Positions 1 through 12,009 of a DNA stretch of 64,000 bases are shown piece after piece. Each line of letters starts with the position of its first letter. Within the stretch, counting starts at the first letter, position 1. The notes below the pieces were generated by a model. That model made no database searches, had not been told where the DNA came from, and saw only the letters and a list, made by a program, of their open reading frames with translations. The position numbers and the translations under genes were made by a program. The stretch is from Sclerurus mexicanus (lineage: Eukaryota > Chordata > Aves > Passeriformes > Furnariidae), in NCBI GenBank assembly GCA_013396755.1, contig VWZF01001849.1:510471-574470 (forward strand), given 5' to 3'.

Positions 1-1262
1 TCTTGCAATAAGTAAAAGTCTAAGAGTACCTCAGAGCTGTGCATAACTCTCACTGTTCACAAAAAGCACAGGTGTAATTCCTTCAGATTATTGCCCTGTT
101 ACAACTCGTAGTGCTCCTGTCTTGCCCACACGAGGTTCTGCTCTGGTCTGTATAGGTCCAACAGTGTGTTGGTGTACTGTACTTTTAATGGCAACCCAAG
201 GAATTCTTTTTCTTGGGACACTTCCGTGGCTGAAGCCTGTAAATTTGCTTTGCTGAGTTTATCACTTCATTTATTTACCTCTGTATATTTATTCATCTTA
301 ATCCACATAATAATAATTTTTTAAAAAAATATTTTCTTTCTACTAGAACTGGCCACCAACAATCGCTTTTATGAGAATTTTGTGAACAGTGGAGAAAGGA
401 AAAATCCTTTCTTTCAAGCTGTAAAATGCCATAAGTGGCCACATTTTTGTAAAAGCTGTCAAAGTTTCGTGAATCATGAAGAAATTAGTAAGACTACAAC
501 CTGTTTGAAGATGGCTTGTGTGGATCATTGAATACATTAGTTTTAATGGCCAATTTTACTACTGTTAGCTCAATCAGCACAAGAATTATATTTCTGAAAG
601 CTAAGACAACTTGGACACATTATCCCAATTTCTTTCCAACATATTGGAAGCAAAGCAAACTGCTGTGTTTACTGAAGAGGACAGCTTTCCTGTGAGAGTT
701 TATTTTTATTCCTCTTCTTACTCAGTTACAGGGAAAGCTCCTATAATTATCGACTATCTTTTAGTGGTGATTTACTTGGCAAAGATTGATTAGCACAATC
801 AGTCACTCTAAAGCAATTTTCATCACCAAATACTAGATGGATTCTTTTCCTACTTGATTAGCAGTCCTGCTGCAGGTTACATTGTAGATGGAATTCTATA
901 AACATGGCTTGCAAAGTGTTGTTATATGACAAATTCATATCTAAATATAGAAATTCTTAAGTAGTTTTGGATACTAATTGTGTGCATGCACATGTGTACA
1001 TGAGTGTGTGTCGGTATATATGCATATGAAGAAAAATCTGAAAATGTTGATTATATTCTAAATATGGAGCTACAGATTTTGGATTCAGAGATTAATCTTC
1101 TATATGTGTATATAAATACTATTTTTGTTTGATCTTATCATCCTGCCCCAGCATAATCTGGTTAAAAGAAGTAAAAAAAATCCTTAGATATGCTTAGCAG
1201 AAAGTAATTCACATTTGTCTGTAAAAGCACAGCTAGCTTAATATGTTTTTGTCTCAGTCAAT
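1..1262. other. 5' intergenic flank, no gene seen
   Basis: This is AT-rich unique-looking sequence. The open frames here are short (64 codons or fewer), have no recognisable domain and look like chance. A TG-rich stretch near 985-1025 is too irregular to be a clean microsatellite. I see no RNA gene. Confidence 0.5.
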
Positions 1263-1830
1263 CTGTTGTGTTGGTTTTGGCTGGGGTGGAGTTCTCCACC
1301 CCTTATTCTGCACCATTTGTGTCATGTTCAGGTCCCACACTATCCAGTACATAATCATTAATCAACACCCCCTTCCCATCATTTGATAAAATACACAGAT
1401 ATCATTACCTTAGTCTATGGGCCACTCCTGTCAAATGCTTGTTAAATGTCCATCAATGTCCACAAAGTGTTCACTGACTTCATTTAGTCCATGAATTCAG
1501 GCTTCATCTGTTACGGTGTTCACATGGGATGGGAGACATTATGTGTTGTTTGGGGTTGCTGGGCACCAGAGCCAGCTCAGGTCAAGTCATTGCTGCACTT
1601 ACACTGCTCCTCTGAGGCTTCTCCTCCACTTGTTCCAGTGGTTCCTGTTATAGCAATTCCTATAAAATGCAACTCAGATCATGGATTACAACAATTTAAA
1701 GGTATATCCATTACAATCTCCACTCCTGGTCCTTTTGGGCCCTGTTATAGGGTTTAAAATTACAATGAACTCCTCCCCTTGATCCTAACCTTTCTTCTAT
1801 AGTAATTTCCAAAACACTCTACTTGAACCA

Positions 1831-2150
1831 TCAATTATTTTCACCCAGGATTAAATCACTTTGGACTCTCCCATCCTTCTGCATTATCCACCGAGTGCAC
1901 CCAGGTCCTTGTCCAAAAATAATTGCATAAATAGGTCTAGCATTTGCTGAAGAATGAATACCCCTGACTTTTTCCCAATGGTCCTTAAAAAAGTACTTCA
2001 GTGACCTTAACACCTTCCACAGTGCGTAGGGCTTTTGATTGGACAGGGCCAGGTAGACTGGCAGATCCTGTAGTGTTAACTAGCCAAGTGTCTTCTGCTG
2101 AATGTGTTTCCCAATGCCTGAATGTCCCAGCACACATTGCTCTCACTGTA
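1831..2150 (-). pseudogene. Probable integrase C-terminal / pol-end remnant
   Basis: Downstream of the integrase core on the same strand, an open stretch at 1831-2013 encodes QGPGCTRWI and LILGEN segments, and the preceding 2013-2150 is interrupted in frame. Position and strand fit the end of pol, beyond the catalytic core. The identification rests mainly on context; the motifs are only suggestive. It carries stops and shifts and is not functional. Confidence 0.4.
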
Positions 2151-2253
2151 GTTTTTAACAGCCCATTGTGTCAGTCACCTTTCCTGGAGGCTGGTGCAGG
2201 ATAGGGGACGTGACCATGTCATGCTCCTGGGACCAGGTATTTATGAAGTTGTT

Positions 2254-2454
2254 TCAGAAATTAGCCCCATTGTCTGATCCAAATCTTTCAGGGCTGACAT
2301 GTTGCCATAAAAACTGTTGTTCAAGGCCCAAGACAATATTCCTGGCAGTGACAGGGGTGTCTCCATTCACCACTGTAAGGACATAGTGCTTGCCATGGTG
2401 GCTTTGTGGTAGTGTGATATAATCAAGATGCCAGGCTTCCCAAACGGTACTCAA
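2254..2454 (-). pseudogene. Retroviral pol fragment, integrase catalytic core (broken)
   Basis: The minus-strand translation contains an LDYI segment (the first catalytic aspartate of a DDE integrase) and, about 50 residues on, a GSDNGANF segment (the second aspartate). This spacing is near that of retroviral integrases. An in-frame TGA follows directly after the second motif, and the conserved glutamate expected about 35 residues later is not visible in the continuing frame. The fragment is therefore dead. It belongs with the LTR at 2770-3331. It cannot be a host gene exon: there is no splice context and it lies within ERV sequence. Confidence 0.65.
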
Positions 2455-2769
2455 AGGACAATAATGGCTTCAGTACAGAGCCCAAATACCAGATTAAGCT
2501 CAAGGCCAGTGTTTTAGTAACAAATCTCCCAGGCAATATATCCCAAAGCACTACAGAGCACAGCAAGCTGCAACAGCCAACACCAATCTAACAGGTACAG
2601 CGAAAAACAGGTAAAGCAAAAAAAAAAATCACCTAAACTAATATCAAGAACAGATAAATTAATATAATGCCCTGCAAGTGTTAATGGTTATAAATACCTT
2701 CTGAAATGTTCTGATCAATCTGTTATTATCTTAAACCCCATGAGCCCCATGGTAGGAGGCAAAAAGCAG

Positions 2770-3331
2770 TCTCATGTTTCAATCCCAGCCACATCACACA
2801 GCTGTTTTCTTATTCCCCTTCCCCAGCAGGATTGAAGACAATTGTAAGGGTGAAAGTGAGAAAACTTGTGGGTTGAGATAAGAATAGTTTAATAATTGAA
2901 ATACTATTACTACTAATAATATTAATAATAGCAATGATTACAGTTAATATTAAAAAATAAGAGAGAAATAAACTCCAAGTGATGCAAATGAAAAACAATT
3001 GCTCCCCAACAACTGACCACTGCCCAGCCAGTCCCCAAACCTGCAACCCCTGTCCAAATTTCTTATTAGCTTATATGCTGAGCATGACCCATATGGTATG
3101 GATTATCCATCCCTTTGGTTAGTTGGGGTCAGCTGTGTTCCCTCTCACCTCCCTGTGCACCCCCTTGTGCTGGTGAGGTGGTGTGAGAGGCAGAAGCAGT
3201 CTTGACTCTGTGTTGGTCAATAACTAAAACATCCCTGAATTATCAACACTATTCTCAGGACAAATCCAAGACACAGTCCCATACTAGATACTGTGAAGAA
3301 AACTAACATTATCCCATTCAAAATCAGCACA
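2770..3331 (-). repeat. ERV long terminal repeat (5' LTR of the minus-strand remnant)
   Basis: On the minus strand this about 560-bp block starts TGTGCTGATTTTGAATGGGA and contains several words familiar from songbird LTRs, including the TTAGTTTTCTTC, TGTTGATAA and TATCTCAACCCAC segments. It ends near the ATGAGA at about 2770. The outer TGT is intact, but the expected terminal CA at the inner end appears mutated. The AT-rich middle (2880-2960, TAATAATA-rich) is typical of the U3/R part. Just inside lies a primer-binding-site-like stretch with GGGGC. Boundaries are good to a few bases at the outer end and roughly 10 bases at the inner end. Confidence 0.65.
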
Positions 3332-4488
3332 TATTGTTCAGACTGATTTGGCTTTGGATTTCTTTGTTTGGATTTTTCTGTTTTAATTTTTATTTTTATT
3401 TGGAATGTTTACTTATCGAGCCATTCTTTTCCAAGCTTTTGGCTTTAAAGGCTGCACTGTTTGGGTCTGTTATTCAGAGCTGAACTGATACTCTGACTGA
3501 AGAAATCCTAGGTAATTCCTACCCTAAAATCTTCTTCAGATTGAAAAGAAAGCAGGAGCATCTACATTCAAGTACAGATTCAGCAGAGCAGCTAAAGTGT
3601 CTGCAATTCTAGGTATTGCAAGGAAATGTATATGGTATAGGTCAAATAATGTAGCTCACTCTCAGAGCGATGTAAATAATACATTTGCCTATAAAAATGT
3701 TAAATGTGCATTAAGAAGCCACATTTTATGAGCAACTGAACAACATTGATTTTGTGTCTTGGTGCAGTTTCCTATCCTGCACAAACATAAGGGCAAGCAA
3801 ACTGCAGGTACATGCACAGGAGGCACTGAATCTGTTGGATGGGGGGGATTCATTGCTTTGAGCAACTTCTTAACCTGGGGCTGACCTAGAAAAAGGAAAG
3901 AGGATTCTTCTGCCACACCAAGGCCTGGAATAGCAGTTTTCTTCCAGTAAGTAGCAGTGATTGTGCTACAAAAGGAAATGCTGAATGTGAAGCCTATGTG
4001 GGGGATGTAGGACTTGGTAGAGGAATGAGTTCAACAGGTAGCTGCAGCAGATCCTGATCTCCCACCAGCGCCACCAGCCAGTGTGAAGAGGTTCCCAGTC
4101 TCCTTTGGTGGCTGAGATGAAATTATTTCCCCATTTCCCCAGAAATTATCTTCCTGCTGGGTAAACTCAGTCCTTCACTTGGTCTTGACTTTCCTTTCAG
4201 CTTGGCTACCCAGTTCCAACAATGGATACACAATATTAGACCAAAGGGGTTTTTTTACATAGTGAAGCAGAAATGAAAACTTTTTGAAGCTTCAGTGCAT
4301 TTTCTCAGTTTTCAAATGGGATGAGTCTTCCAATCCATAGTTATGCAGAAGTGGATATATATACACATATATATCTTACTCTCATGTAAGTCACAAAGGC
4401 AGATTGTTATAGTTTCAATACTTGGTGGAATTCCTTCCTAACGACTTCAGAGGCAACGCCTTTGTCTGTGGAGACTAGATAACAAAGG
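3332..4488. other. Intergenic, nothing assigned
   Basis: AT-rich sequence between the ERV and the first assembly gap. A G run lies near 3841 and a short TA-rich patch near 4355-4372. A 75-codon minus-strand frame at 3689-3916 has no recognisable domain and is probably chance. Confidence 0.4.
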
Positions 4489-4573
4489 NNNNNNNNNNNN
4501 NNNNNNNNNNNNNNNNNNNNNNNNNNNNNNNNNNNNNNNNNNNNNNNNNNNNNNNNNNNNNNNNNNNNNNNNN
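4489..4573. other. Assembly gap (85 N)
   Basis: An unbroken run of N. The flanks are ordinary AT-rich DNA, so the cause of the gap is not evident. Confidence 0.99.
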
Positions 4574-5288
4574 GTTTTTTCTAAATTTAAAGAGAGAGGG
4601 ATTATTTTTTTTTCTGGTCAACATTGATATCTTAGTCCTCCCTTTGAACTAAGACACAGATAAAACCAGGAAGAAAATCTTTCAGCAGATTAAACCAAGA
4701 AGACAATCTTTGATTTAAAAATCAAAACCGAGAAAGTCTGCTGACTTTTTTCTTGAGTTGCTAAACATACAGCCCTGTTTTCAGTGCAAACTTAGCTCTG
4801 TTAACATCTCTTATTTTTCTGTGCACTCATGTATCTACTGTGAGTTAATGGAGTTGCAACTTATCACATACAACAAATGAATACTAGGAAATAATGTTTT
4901 CATGCAAAATCACATAATTAATACTTTCTAAAAATACTGAGAAAAAATCATATTTTTGCAAATACATTTGAATTTTCTCTTGTATAAAGACACAGTCCCA
5001 GAGAAAAGTGTTTAAAAATGATTCCCTGTGATATAAAGACAAAAGCTGCATGGAGTCCAAGTTTGAATTCTTGCTTACCAAGCAGCAGAAAGGAGTAAAT
5101 AATCAGGCTACTACAAATCAGGCTAGGGATGCCTAAGAATTTTAGTGCATATTTTGCAGATTTCTATAGAGTTATATAAGTTGAATAAGTTCTCCTGACT
5201 TTCTCACATTTTAGGTGGTATTTAGAAGTCACGAAACACTTTCTCACACATTCCTAAACTTCTTAGATACACATTACCAAGGACACGC

Positions 5289-5607
5289 TGTTTTGAAGAA
5301 CACCTGCAAGAACTCCAACTGAGACAATAAGATAGCTTGTAGTCAAAACAGGAGAGTAAGCTCAGAGCCTTTGGAGGGGCTCAAAGGGGCAGTTCTGAGG
5401 AGTTCTGAGGGTGGGTACCAGAGGAAATGGTACCACAGGTTGGATGCAGATATCATATATGTTAATTACTGAAAGTTATAAAAACTGTAACATTTGGCTG
5501 ATGGGGCTGCACGTGTTTTTCGTGTGCATCTTGAAAGCTTTCAATAAAAGGGCTACCTTATCTATCTATCTCCACTAACATTGTTTTGAGAGTCTTTTGC
5601 AGGAATT
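5289..5607 (+). mobile_element. Possible solo LTR of an endogenous retrovirus
   Basis: The block has the order expected of an LTR. It opens TGTTTTGAAG, has a direct 10-bp duplication (AGTTCTGAGG twice, about 5391-5410), a TATA-like word (TTATAAAA near 5476) and, about 65 bases later, AATAAA near 5542. A (TATC)-rich stretch and a CA-ending segment (TCTTTTGCA) near 5603 follow. No internal retroviral genes flank it. A repeated ACCAA word lies just outside the limits on both sides, but a clean target-site duplication is not demonstrated. It could instead be non-LTR sequence with coincidental signals. Confidence 0.4.
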
Positions 5608-6299
5608 TAGGCATCATCCGCACATACCAATTCATTTTTCTAAGCAAGGTACAAGGCTGTGAAGTTTATAGACACAAAAGTTTGAGGAAAGAAAAACAAG
5701 ATTTCTAAGATTTTAGAAACGTAACTGCAGTATTACCGTAGCACCAAAAAAAAAATCCTCTCCATGACAGTATTATCACAAGCAAATCTTATTACTCAGT
5801 ATAATTTTAGCATTCTTTCTAAGAGCCAGGCTTTAAGTGCCTAATGTAGAATGCAAGTTAAGCAAGAGAATAGGAAAATTTCTTGACTCTCCAACATTCC
5901 ATTTTTTCCCACTTGTAAATACATGGGATATTAGCAAATAGAGCACTTTTTATATGTTAGGAGATGTCAGATGTAAGCTCTTTGCAGACTTTTTTTGCAG
6001 ACTCTTCCCATTAGAAATAGTGATGGTAACAGGCAGTAGAGATAAGGAGAGTTTTCATGTTAGGTCATATTCCATTTCTGAATCAGCTCTATACCACTAG
6101 TATGCACATACCACAGTTTATCACCCCTTAATTTATGTCAGGAATTTAGATGAAAGCAGTGAATTCATGTAGAAGAACTGCAAAAGTTTTTAATAAGCCA
6201 AAACAGAGATGCTGAGATTATTTCAAGTAGTATTTGTGGCAAATCACTTTATTCCAGTTGAACAAAAATGAAGAAAGTTCACTGATCTGTAATGATTTC

Positions 6300-6540
6300 T
6301 GTTTCTTGCAAAAACTTTGATTACTGAGCTGGAGAAGATCCCTCAGATCATGCAGTATGACCTCCTGTGTGGAGCATGATGTTTCTGTACAGTAAGCCAA
6401 CAAGAAACGTACCTAACTTATTTTTGAACACCATTAGTGAAGGCAACTCAGGTTCATCAGTGGAAAGTGTTTTTCCATTATCTAATTGCTTGTCTGCAAA
6501 GAAATGTTTCCTTTTATCTAATTCTGACTTTTTATTTTTA
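6300..6540 (-). repeat. Possible ancient CR1-like fragment
   Basis: The stretch resembles a decayed minus-strand CR1 3' region. It has a GACCTCCTGTGTGGAGCATGA segment near 6360, followed by words resembling the region that encodes the end of the CR1 reverse transcriptase. Divergence is high and the terminal 8-bp repeats are not seen. This is a tentative call. Confidence 0.3.
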
Positions 6541-9500
6541 AACCACTATTTCTGATTTGATTTCTAAAAAGAAAGCAAGAAGTTGTTCCTTTGGCTTTCT
6601 CTTCAGATGTAAGCAACTGGTAAATAGCTTCAAAGACAACTAATAATGCCAACTAAGTGCTCCATGATATATGATAATCACCTTTCCCATGTCTGAGTTT
6701 TAAATGAGACCAAAAAAAAAGCAATCTGGTTAGGTATTTGCTTTAAAAAAAGATCTCCCACGTAGTCAAAATGAAAATATTAGACACAGGAACCAAACCC
6801 AACCATTTATAAATAATGTATTTTCTACTGAAGTGAGGGATACATCTAGTTTTAGCTAGATCTGAGTGAGTACTTTCAAAATACTCTGGCAGACAAAATA
6901 TTGGAAATCTCAATTATGTATTTGCACTGAAGAACATACTACTGAATTAGATTTATTAGCACAAAATCCCATTATAAGCCCTCAAATTCATTTGAATTCT
7001 CCCTGTAACTATTATAATTCACAAAAGCAGGAATTAGAAAGAGTATAATCATCCTTTAATTCAAGTCCTGAGGTGTGTCTTTGAAATGTGTGTTGTAAAT
7101 AGCAAATTAAAGACGATATCAAATCAGGAAATAGTAACTATCTTTTATGACTGATTTTCATTGTGATGCAAGCTCAAACTTTTACAGGAAACCTTATCAA
7201 TGATAAGCAGGAAATGAAGGTTTTCTGCTGAAGAACATTGAAAATTCCCACCTCAGCAAGTGATTACGAGCATTGTCAACAGTCAGCGTGGTTTATACTC
7301 TGCTCAGCTCTACTTTTAAGTCCCAGGCTTATATCACAGTATTTTCTCTAAACTCATTATAGCTGGGACTAAAATGTGCCGATAAGTCATAACATTTTCC
7401 TAGAGACCATCTGGTATCCAAAGTCATGGGAATGCTGGCTGCTCTGCCTGACCTCACATGCAGTTAATCTTAAATGTATTGCTCTTCATTTAGTGGAGAA
7501 GAAAATGAAGTCAAGAGTGTCTCCTTTGGTTTCAAAGAAGAAAAGCCTAAAAGAAAAAAAAAAGAAGCTTTGAAATAGATGTCAGAAAAGTGAGTGATAA
7601 TACCTAACCCTGTAGAGCTGGGGTTGAGAACTTAAAATGTTTGTTTTTAATTTTCAGATGAAGGATAATTATTGCCCAGCAAGGATTAAATTGAACAAAC
7701 CAAACAAAACAAACCCATGGTAAAAGTTGCAACATGAGAATTGAGGCAACGGACAAGTGGCTACAGAGAAACAGCTGTTTTGTCTTGGTCACAGTTGAAT
7801 TTTTTTCCAAGCAGTGAAAGTCCTGCCTGCTGCTGTGAGGGGTTCAGTCCTGCAAACTCCATGCTGCTGGCTGCTTCCCCAAGAACCACCTTCCCAGAGC
7901 TGGTGTGTCTGCATGCCCAAGAGCCCTGTGCTGGGGCTTGCACCTGAGGGGCACCTCTCCTCATCCTGCTGCTGGAAAATGCTCTGTCCCTCCAACAAAA
8001 AGCTGCCTCTAGGAAGGCCAAAGTGGATTTATGCTTTCTTCACCCATGTGACACCCTGAACCTCACCAGAGGCTGCAGCCATAGCCACTGGCTCGATAAC
8101 CAGCATCTGCACCTCCTGTGAATAACAGTCTGCATGTCTGCATGGCTGGATGGAGTTGTCTTCACCTCATGGTATTCTTGGGCCAGTTTTCCTCTTTCTC
8201 TTCAATACAAGCCTAACCCATAATTGTAAATCTGTCCAGAGAGGTGGTGGAGAATTGTTTCTTCCATGCTTCAAGAAGAATCTCAACATGCAGATGATGC
8301 TCCGAGCAAATTCTTTGACCACATTTATCCTCATTCTACAGGGAACTAAATAGAGCTCTTGTCTGCCAGCAGTAGTATTCACATAATCAGACATGGTTAC
8401 TTTCTTTGAATTTCCTTTAATCCAGTGAAAGAAAATAACATTCTTTTTCCAGAAGAGATTAATTTTATTTTACTTTGTTTTTGAGAGAAAGCATCATATC
8501 TCAAATTGGAAGATATACACTTAAGGACATTAGAACCCTGGAAATAAAACAGCAACCACTAATTTAGCAAGAAGTCTGAGGATTGTTCTTAAAAACAAAT
8601 AATAGACTATTTTCCTGGTGATGATGCCGACACTAGAAAGACAGTGACAGCTGAGCATCACTGATGGATGAAGCAATTTCTGTGTTTGTATACACAAGCT
8701 TTAGCAAAGCCACCAGGACTTGGTATTCTTTCCAGTGATGTCAGTTGGGGTTTTGCCATTTAAATTAGCTTGAGCAGACTGAGACCCCTAATTACAATGA
8801 GTCTAATCACACATATCTACAAGAAAGCATTTAAATAAGTAATAATTTAAGCCTCTTCAACTATATAAATGAGTATCTAACACCCAATCAAATAATTTTA
8901 AAGTGAGATACCCAGAGGCCTCCCAAGGCTCTGCTAAATGGTTGTTTTTTATTAAATAGCAGATGTGTGAAGCTGCAAAAATATTTAGAAATTTACAAAT
9001 CTTGAAAAGATGTATTAATAAGCCTACCATCGACACTATATATAACTACCAGTGGTACATAAAAATATATGTATGCTTTATTACCTGCACAAAATTACTA
9101 CCTTTTAAAAAAAAACCCAAACAAGTCTTGATGAGGCAATGTTGTGACTCTCTTTACCTGTGATCAAATTTTTGTTATATATCTGACTAACTGAAATCTA
9201 ACATGGGGAAAAGCACTTAAAAATTACTTTGTTCTGAGAGTCATAACTGTTTTAGAGACTGATACTAACAAAAATGACAATTCATTTTTTCTATGCCAAG
9301 TATCATATTTAAGCTCTGAAATCTATTTATTGCAACCATTCGATAGCAATCTGTGCACAATGTTCAAGTCTAAAATTATTGGTTCAACTATAAAAAAATA
9401 AGGTTGGCTGACAGACAAAGTCTAATAGAAGATAACAATACCAGAATTCCTGCTAATAGTTGTACTTCCTGTGGCTCAACTTATCTGAGTAGGACTAGAG

Positions 9501-11973
9501 TACCAAGGTGGTCACAAGAAGACATACTGATAATGATTTATTTAAGGCATTGAAGTTCCTCTAAGCTTGTCCCATGGAACGCACTTTCCAAACCACACCT
9601 TTAAAAATGTGTAGGGATAGTAGCAACTCAGTGATAGTCCCACTTGCAAGCAAAATAAAGTTTACTTTCTTTTAAAGTGAGCTTTTTTATAGAGTACCCA
9701 AGGTACCTGATCTTAGTTGTTTTAGCAGTTCCATAACAGTACATAAAGTTACACATTTTATAGTCAATTGTGAAAAGTTTTGCCATTTATACACAGGTCC
9801 ATATCTTCTGATTTATTTCTCTTGAGCCGTATCAAGGTTAATAGAGTTATACTAAATCTCATTGCCTGCGAATGCAATTATTAAAAATTTGACATGTAGT
9901 TAAAGAGGAGCCTTTAGCAGGTCCTGCTGCTGGATACATGTTGCTGTATCAGAACCTCCCTGCTGAAGTGCAGACATTCGCTTTTATTGGTGCTTAAATT
10001 AAATGTTTAATTATGAACCACAATAAACTAAATTGAAGAGAATAGTGGGGATCAACGCTATTCATATTATTTCTAAATTATGCATACATCTGGGGCTTTA
10101 ACCAAGGCAGAAGGACATTAATTTCTGACAGTTACTCTTTTCTTCTTCCACTTGAAATGTGTGGTATACATATGTATTTATACACATTATAAGCACAATA
10201 CATGTATGTTGTACTTTGTATGCATGTGCATACATATGTTAGAAGGTAAAGTAAAACCATGCAATATGAAATTTTCCCTTTACTTACACTGTTTTCCACA
10301 ACCAATAAGTATGAGAAAAGGTGATTAAAAACCCACTGTAATTTAAAATAGATTATCAGGTGGTTTCCTCATCTAAATGAATGCCTATGTTTCTGGAAAA
10401 AAAATAGATTGGCTTTTTAAAGGATGAAGGTACCTTCTGCTGTGACTAATCTTATCCAACCATCTGAGAAAGGCATAGCAGGAAAGAATTTATTGAGTGC
10501 AATTATTCAGTATGCAGGTAGCAGTAAATAAACACAAGCTTCTTAGGGCATATAGTCAGTAGAAGAAATACCTATTTACTGAGGATTTTTGCAAGTCTGT
10601 TTTCAGAGCAGAGTCAACATCCAGCTCTTAGGAAGAGTGCATCATGATCTGCTGTGGAAAGGCTTTGGACAAACAAATCAGCATTGGTTATTGTCCCTGT
10701 ATTATCACTGCATAACATAGAAGAATATAGATAATATAGTGATTTCATTTTATGAAATATAAGAACTCATAATTCTTCAACCAGGTTGTTAATACAATAT
10801 AAACCAATTCTAATTAAAAGCTTCTGCTGCATTATCCTCTTCTCTGGCTGTATGAGATGTATACTGTTTCAATTGAAATATTTTGGAATCTATCAATTCA
10901 TCATCTTCTAGATGGCTATTGTCAGAAACTGTATGAACTTGAGACATAAGTTGGCTAAAAATGTCATTTAGACTTCATAGTCCCTCTGAAAGGAACTCAA
11001 GTATTCATTACATTGATCTCTTCAGCATATAGAAAGGGAGCCTAACTGTGCCTTCCAGAAATTCGGCATGTGCAACATATAGTAGACCAATACTTATATA
11101 CCTGACTTCCTATTGTTCTGCTCCCTTTTTGCCTTCTTTGGCTGCTTCAAACAGTGAGATGAGTATTCTGGTAAGAGGTTAGTCCTTTTTTTTTGCCTCA
11201 TTCTTGCAAGATAAGAAGTTCCTGGAAATAGTCTGTAGCTGTTGTTACCCTGAAAAAGAAACTTCTTATTTTTTAAAGGTTTCCTTCCACTCCCTCATTC
11301 AATCCATGTCTATCAATACTAAAGTATCTTCCAAGGACCTCAAGATCCTTTAATTTTATAATTTCATTTTAATCCTATGAACATTTTTGCCTTTTCTAAA
11401 GTCCTCCATTATGCAAATGCAATAAATAACAGTTTTCAAATTTTAATAAAACATTTTAAAAGATATTTAATTTCTTAGTACTAAACTGCTATTTCAAACA
11501 CCTCTTTTATAAACAGCAAGGAAGTTTAAAGTAAAGACTGTGCTGGTAGCATCACCTCTATTTTGTACTCTTTCTTTCAAAGCCTTGAAAGATTTGCACA
11601 TACATCACTTGGATATTTTCCTTTACAGTGTCTTGTAGGTTCTTTGGGGGATAAGTGAAGAATTTGTATGGCTGATAATCCTATAGACAATGCCACATTG
11701 CCTAGTATTCCAAAACCTTGACAAAAAATTTAATGTGTTAATGGGCCAGTGAATAGTCACATTGGGGTTTTACATATTTTCTTCCTTGTGTGCTGGTATT
11801 TTTAATAGTGGTTAACAGCTGTTCAGATTGAAATTCTATATTTTAAATCAAATTTAATCACCCTTACCTAAATGCAGACTCAAATTTTTCATTCCTCTTT
11901 ATTACTGATACAACATCAAGAAACATGGAATAATCCCCCAGTAACAGCATTTTATTCATGACTGTCCAGAGGG

Positions 11974-12009
11974 TTTCTAGGTGACCTGATATTTCTAGGT
12001 GACATGATA
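11974..12009 (+). repeat. 18-bp tandem duplication, two copies
   Basis: The unit TTTCTAGGTGACCTGATA at 11974-11991 is followed directly by a copy at 11992-12009 with a single C to A change. It is a local slippage duplication with no evident function. Confidence 0.9.

Larger units (their letters stand above)
1263..3331 (-). mobile_element. Degraded endogenous retrovirus remnant, minus strand
   Basis: Read on the minus strand, the element begins with an LTR-like block (3331 down to about 2770). A short stretch resembling a lysine-type primer-binding site and 5' leader follows, then a jump to decayed pol sequence with integrase-like motifs (about 2460 to 1830). Gag, protease, reverse transcriptase and RNase H were not recognised, so most of the interior is deleted. 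The low-coordinate end is uncertain. Sequence at 1263-1291 resembles an LTR start in the opposite (+) orientation, and no matching second LTR or target-site duplication is seen. LTR similarity to bird ERV families is from general knowledge; the class (K or L) is not settled. The provirus is non-functional: it lacks most genes and has stops in the remainder. Confidence 0.7.

Noticed and set aside
1491..1757. 88-codon + frame within the ERV region
   Set aside because: It lies antisense to the decayed provirus and has no similarity to a known product; treated as a shadow.
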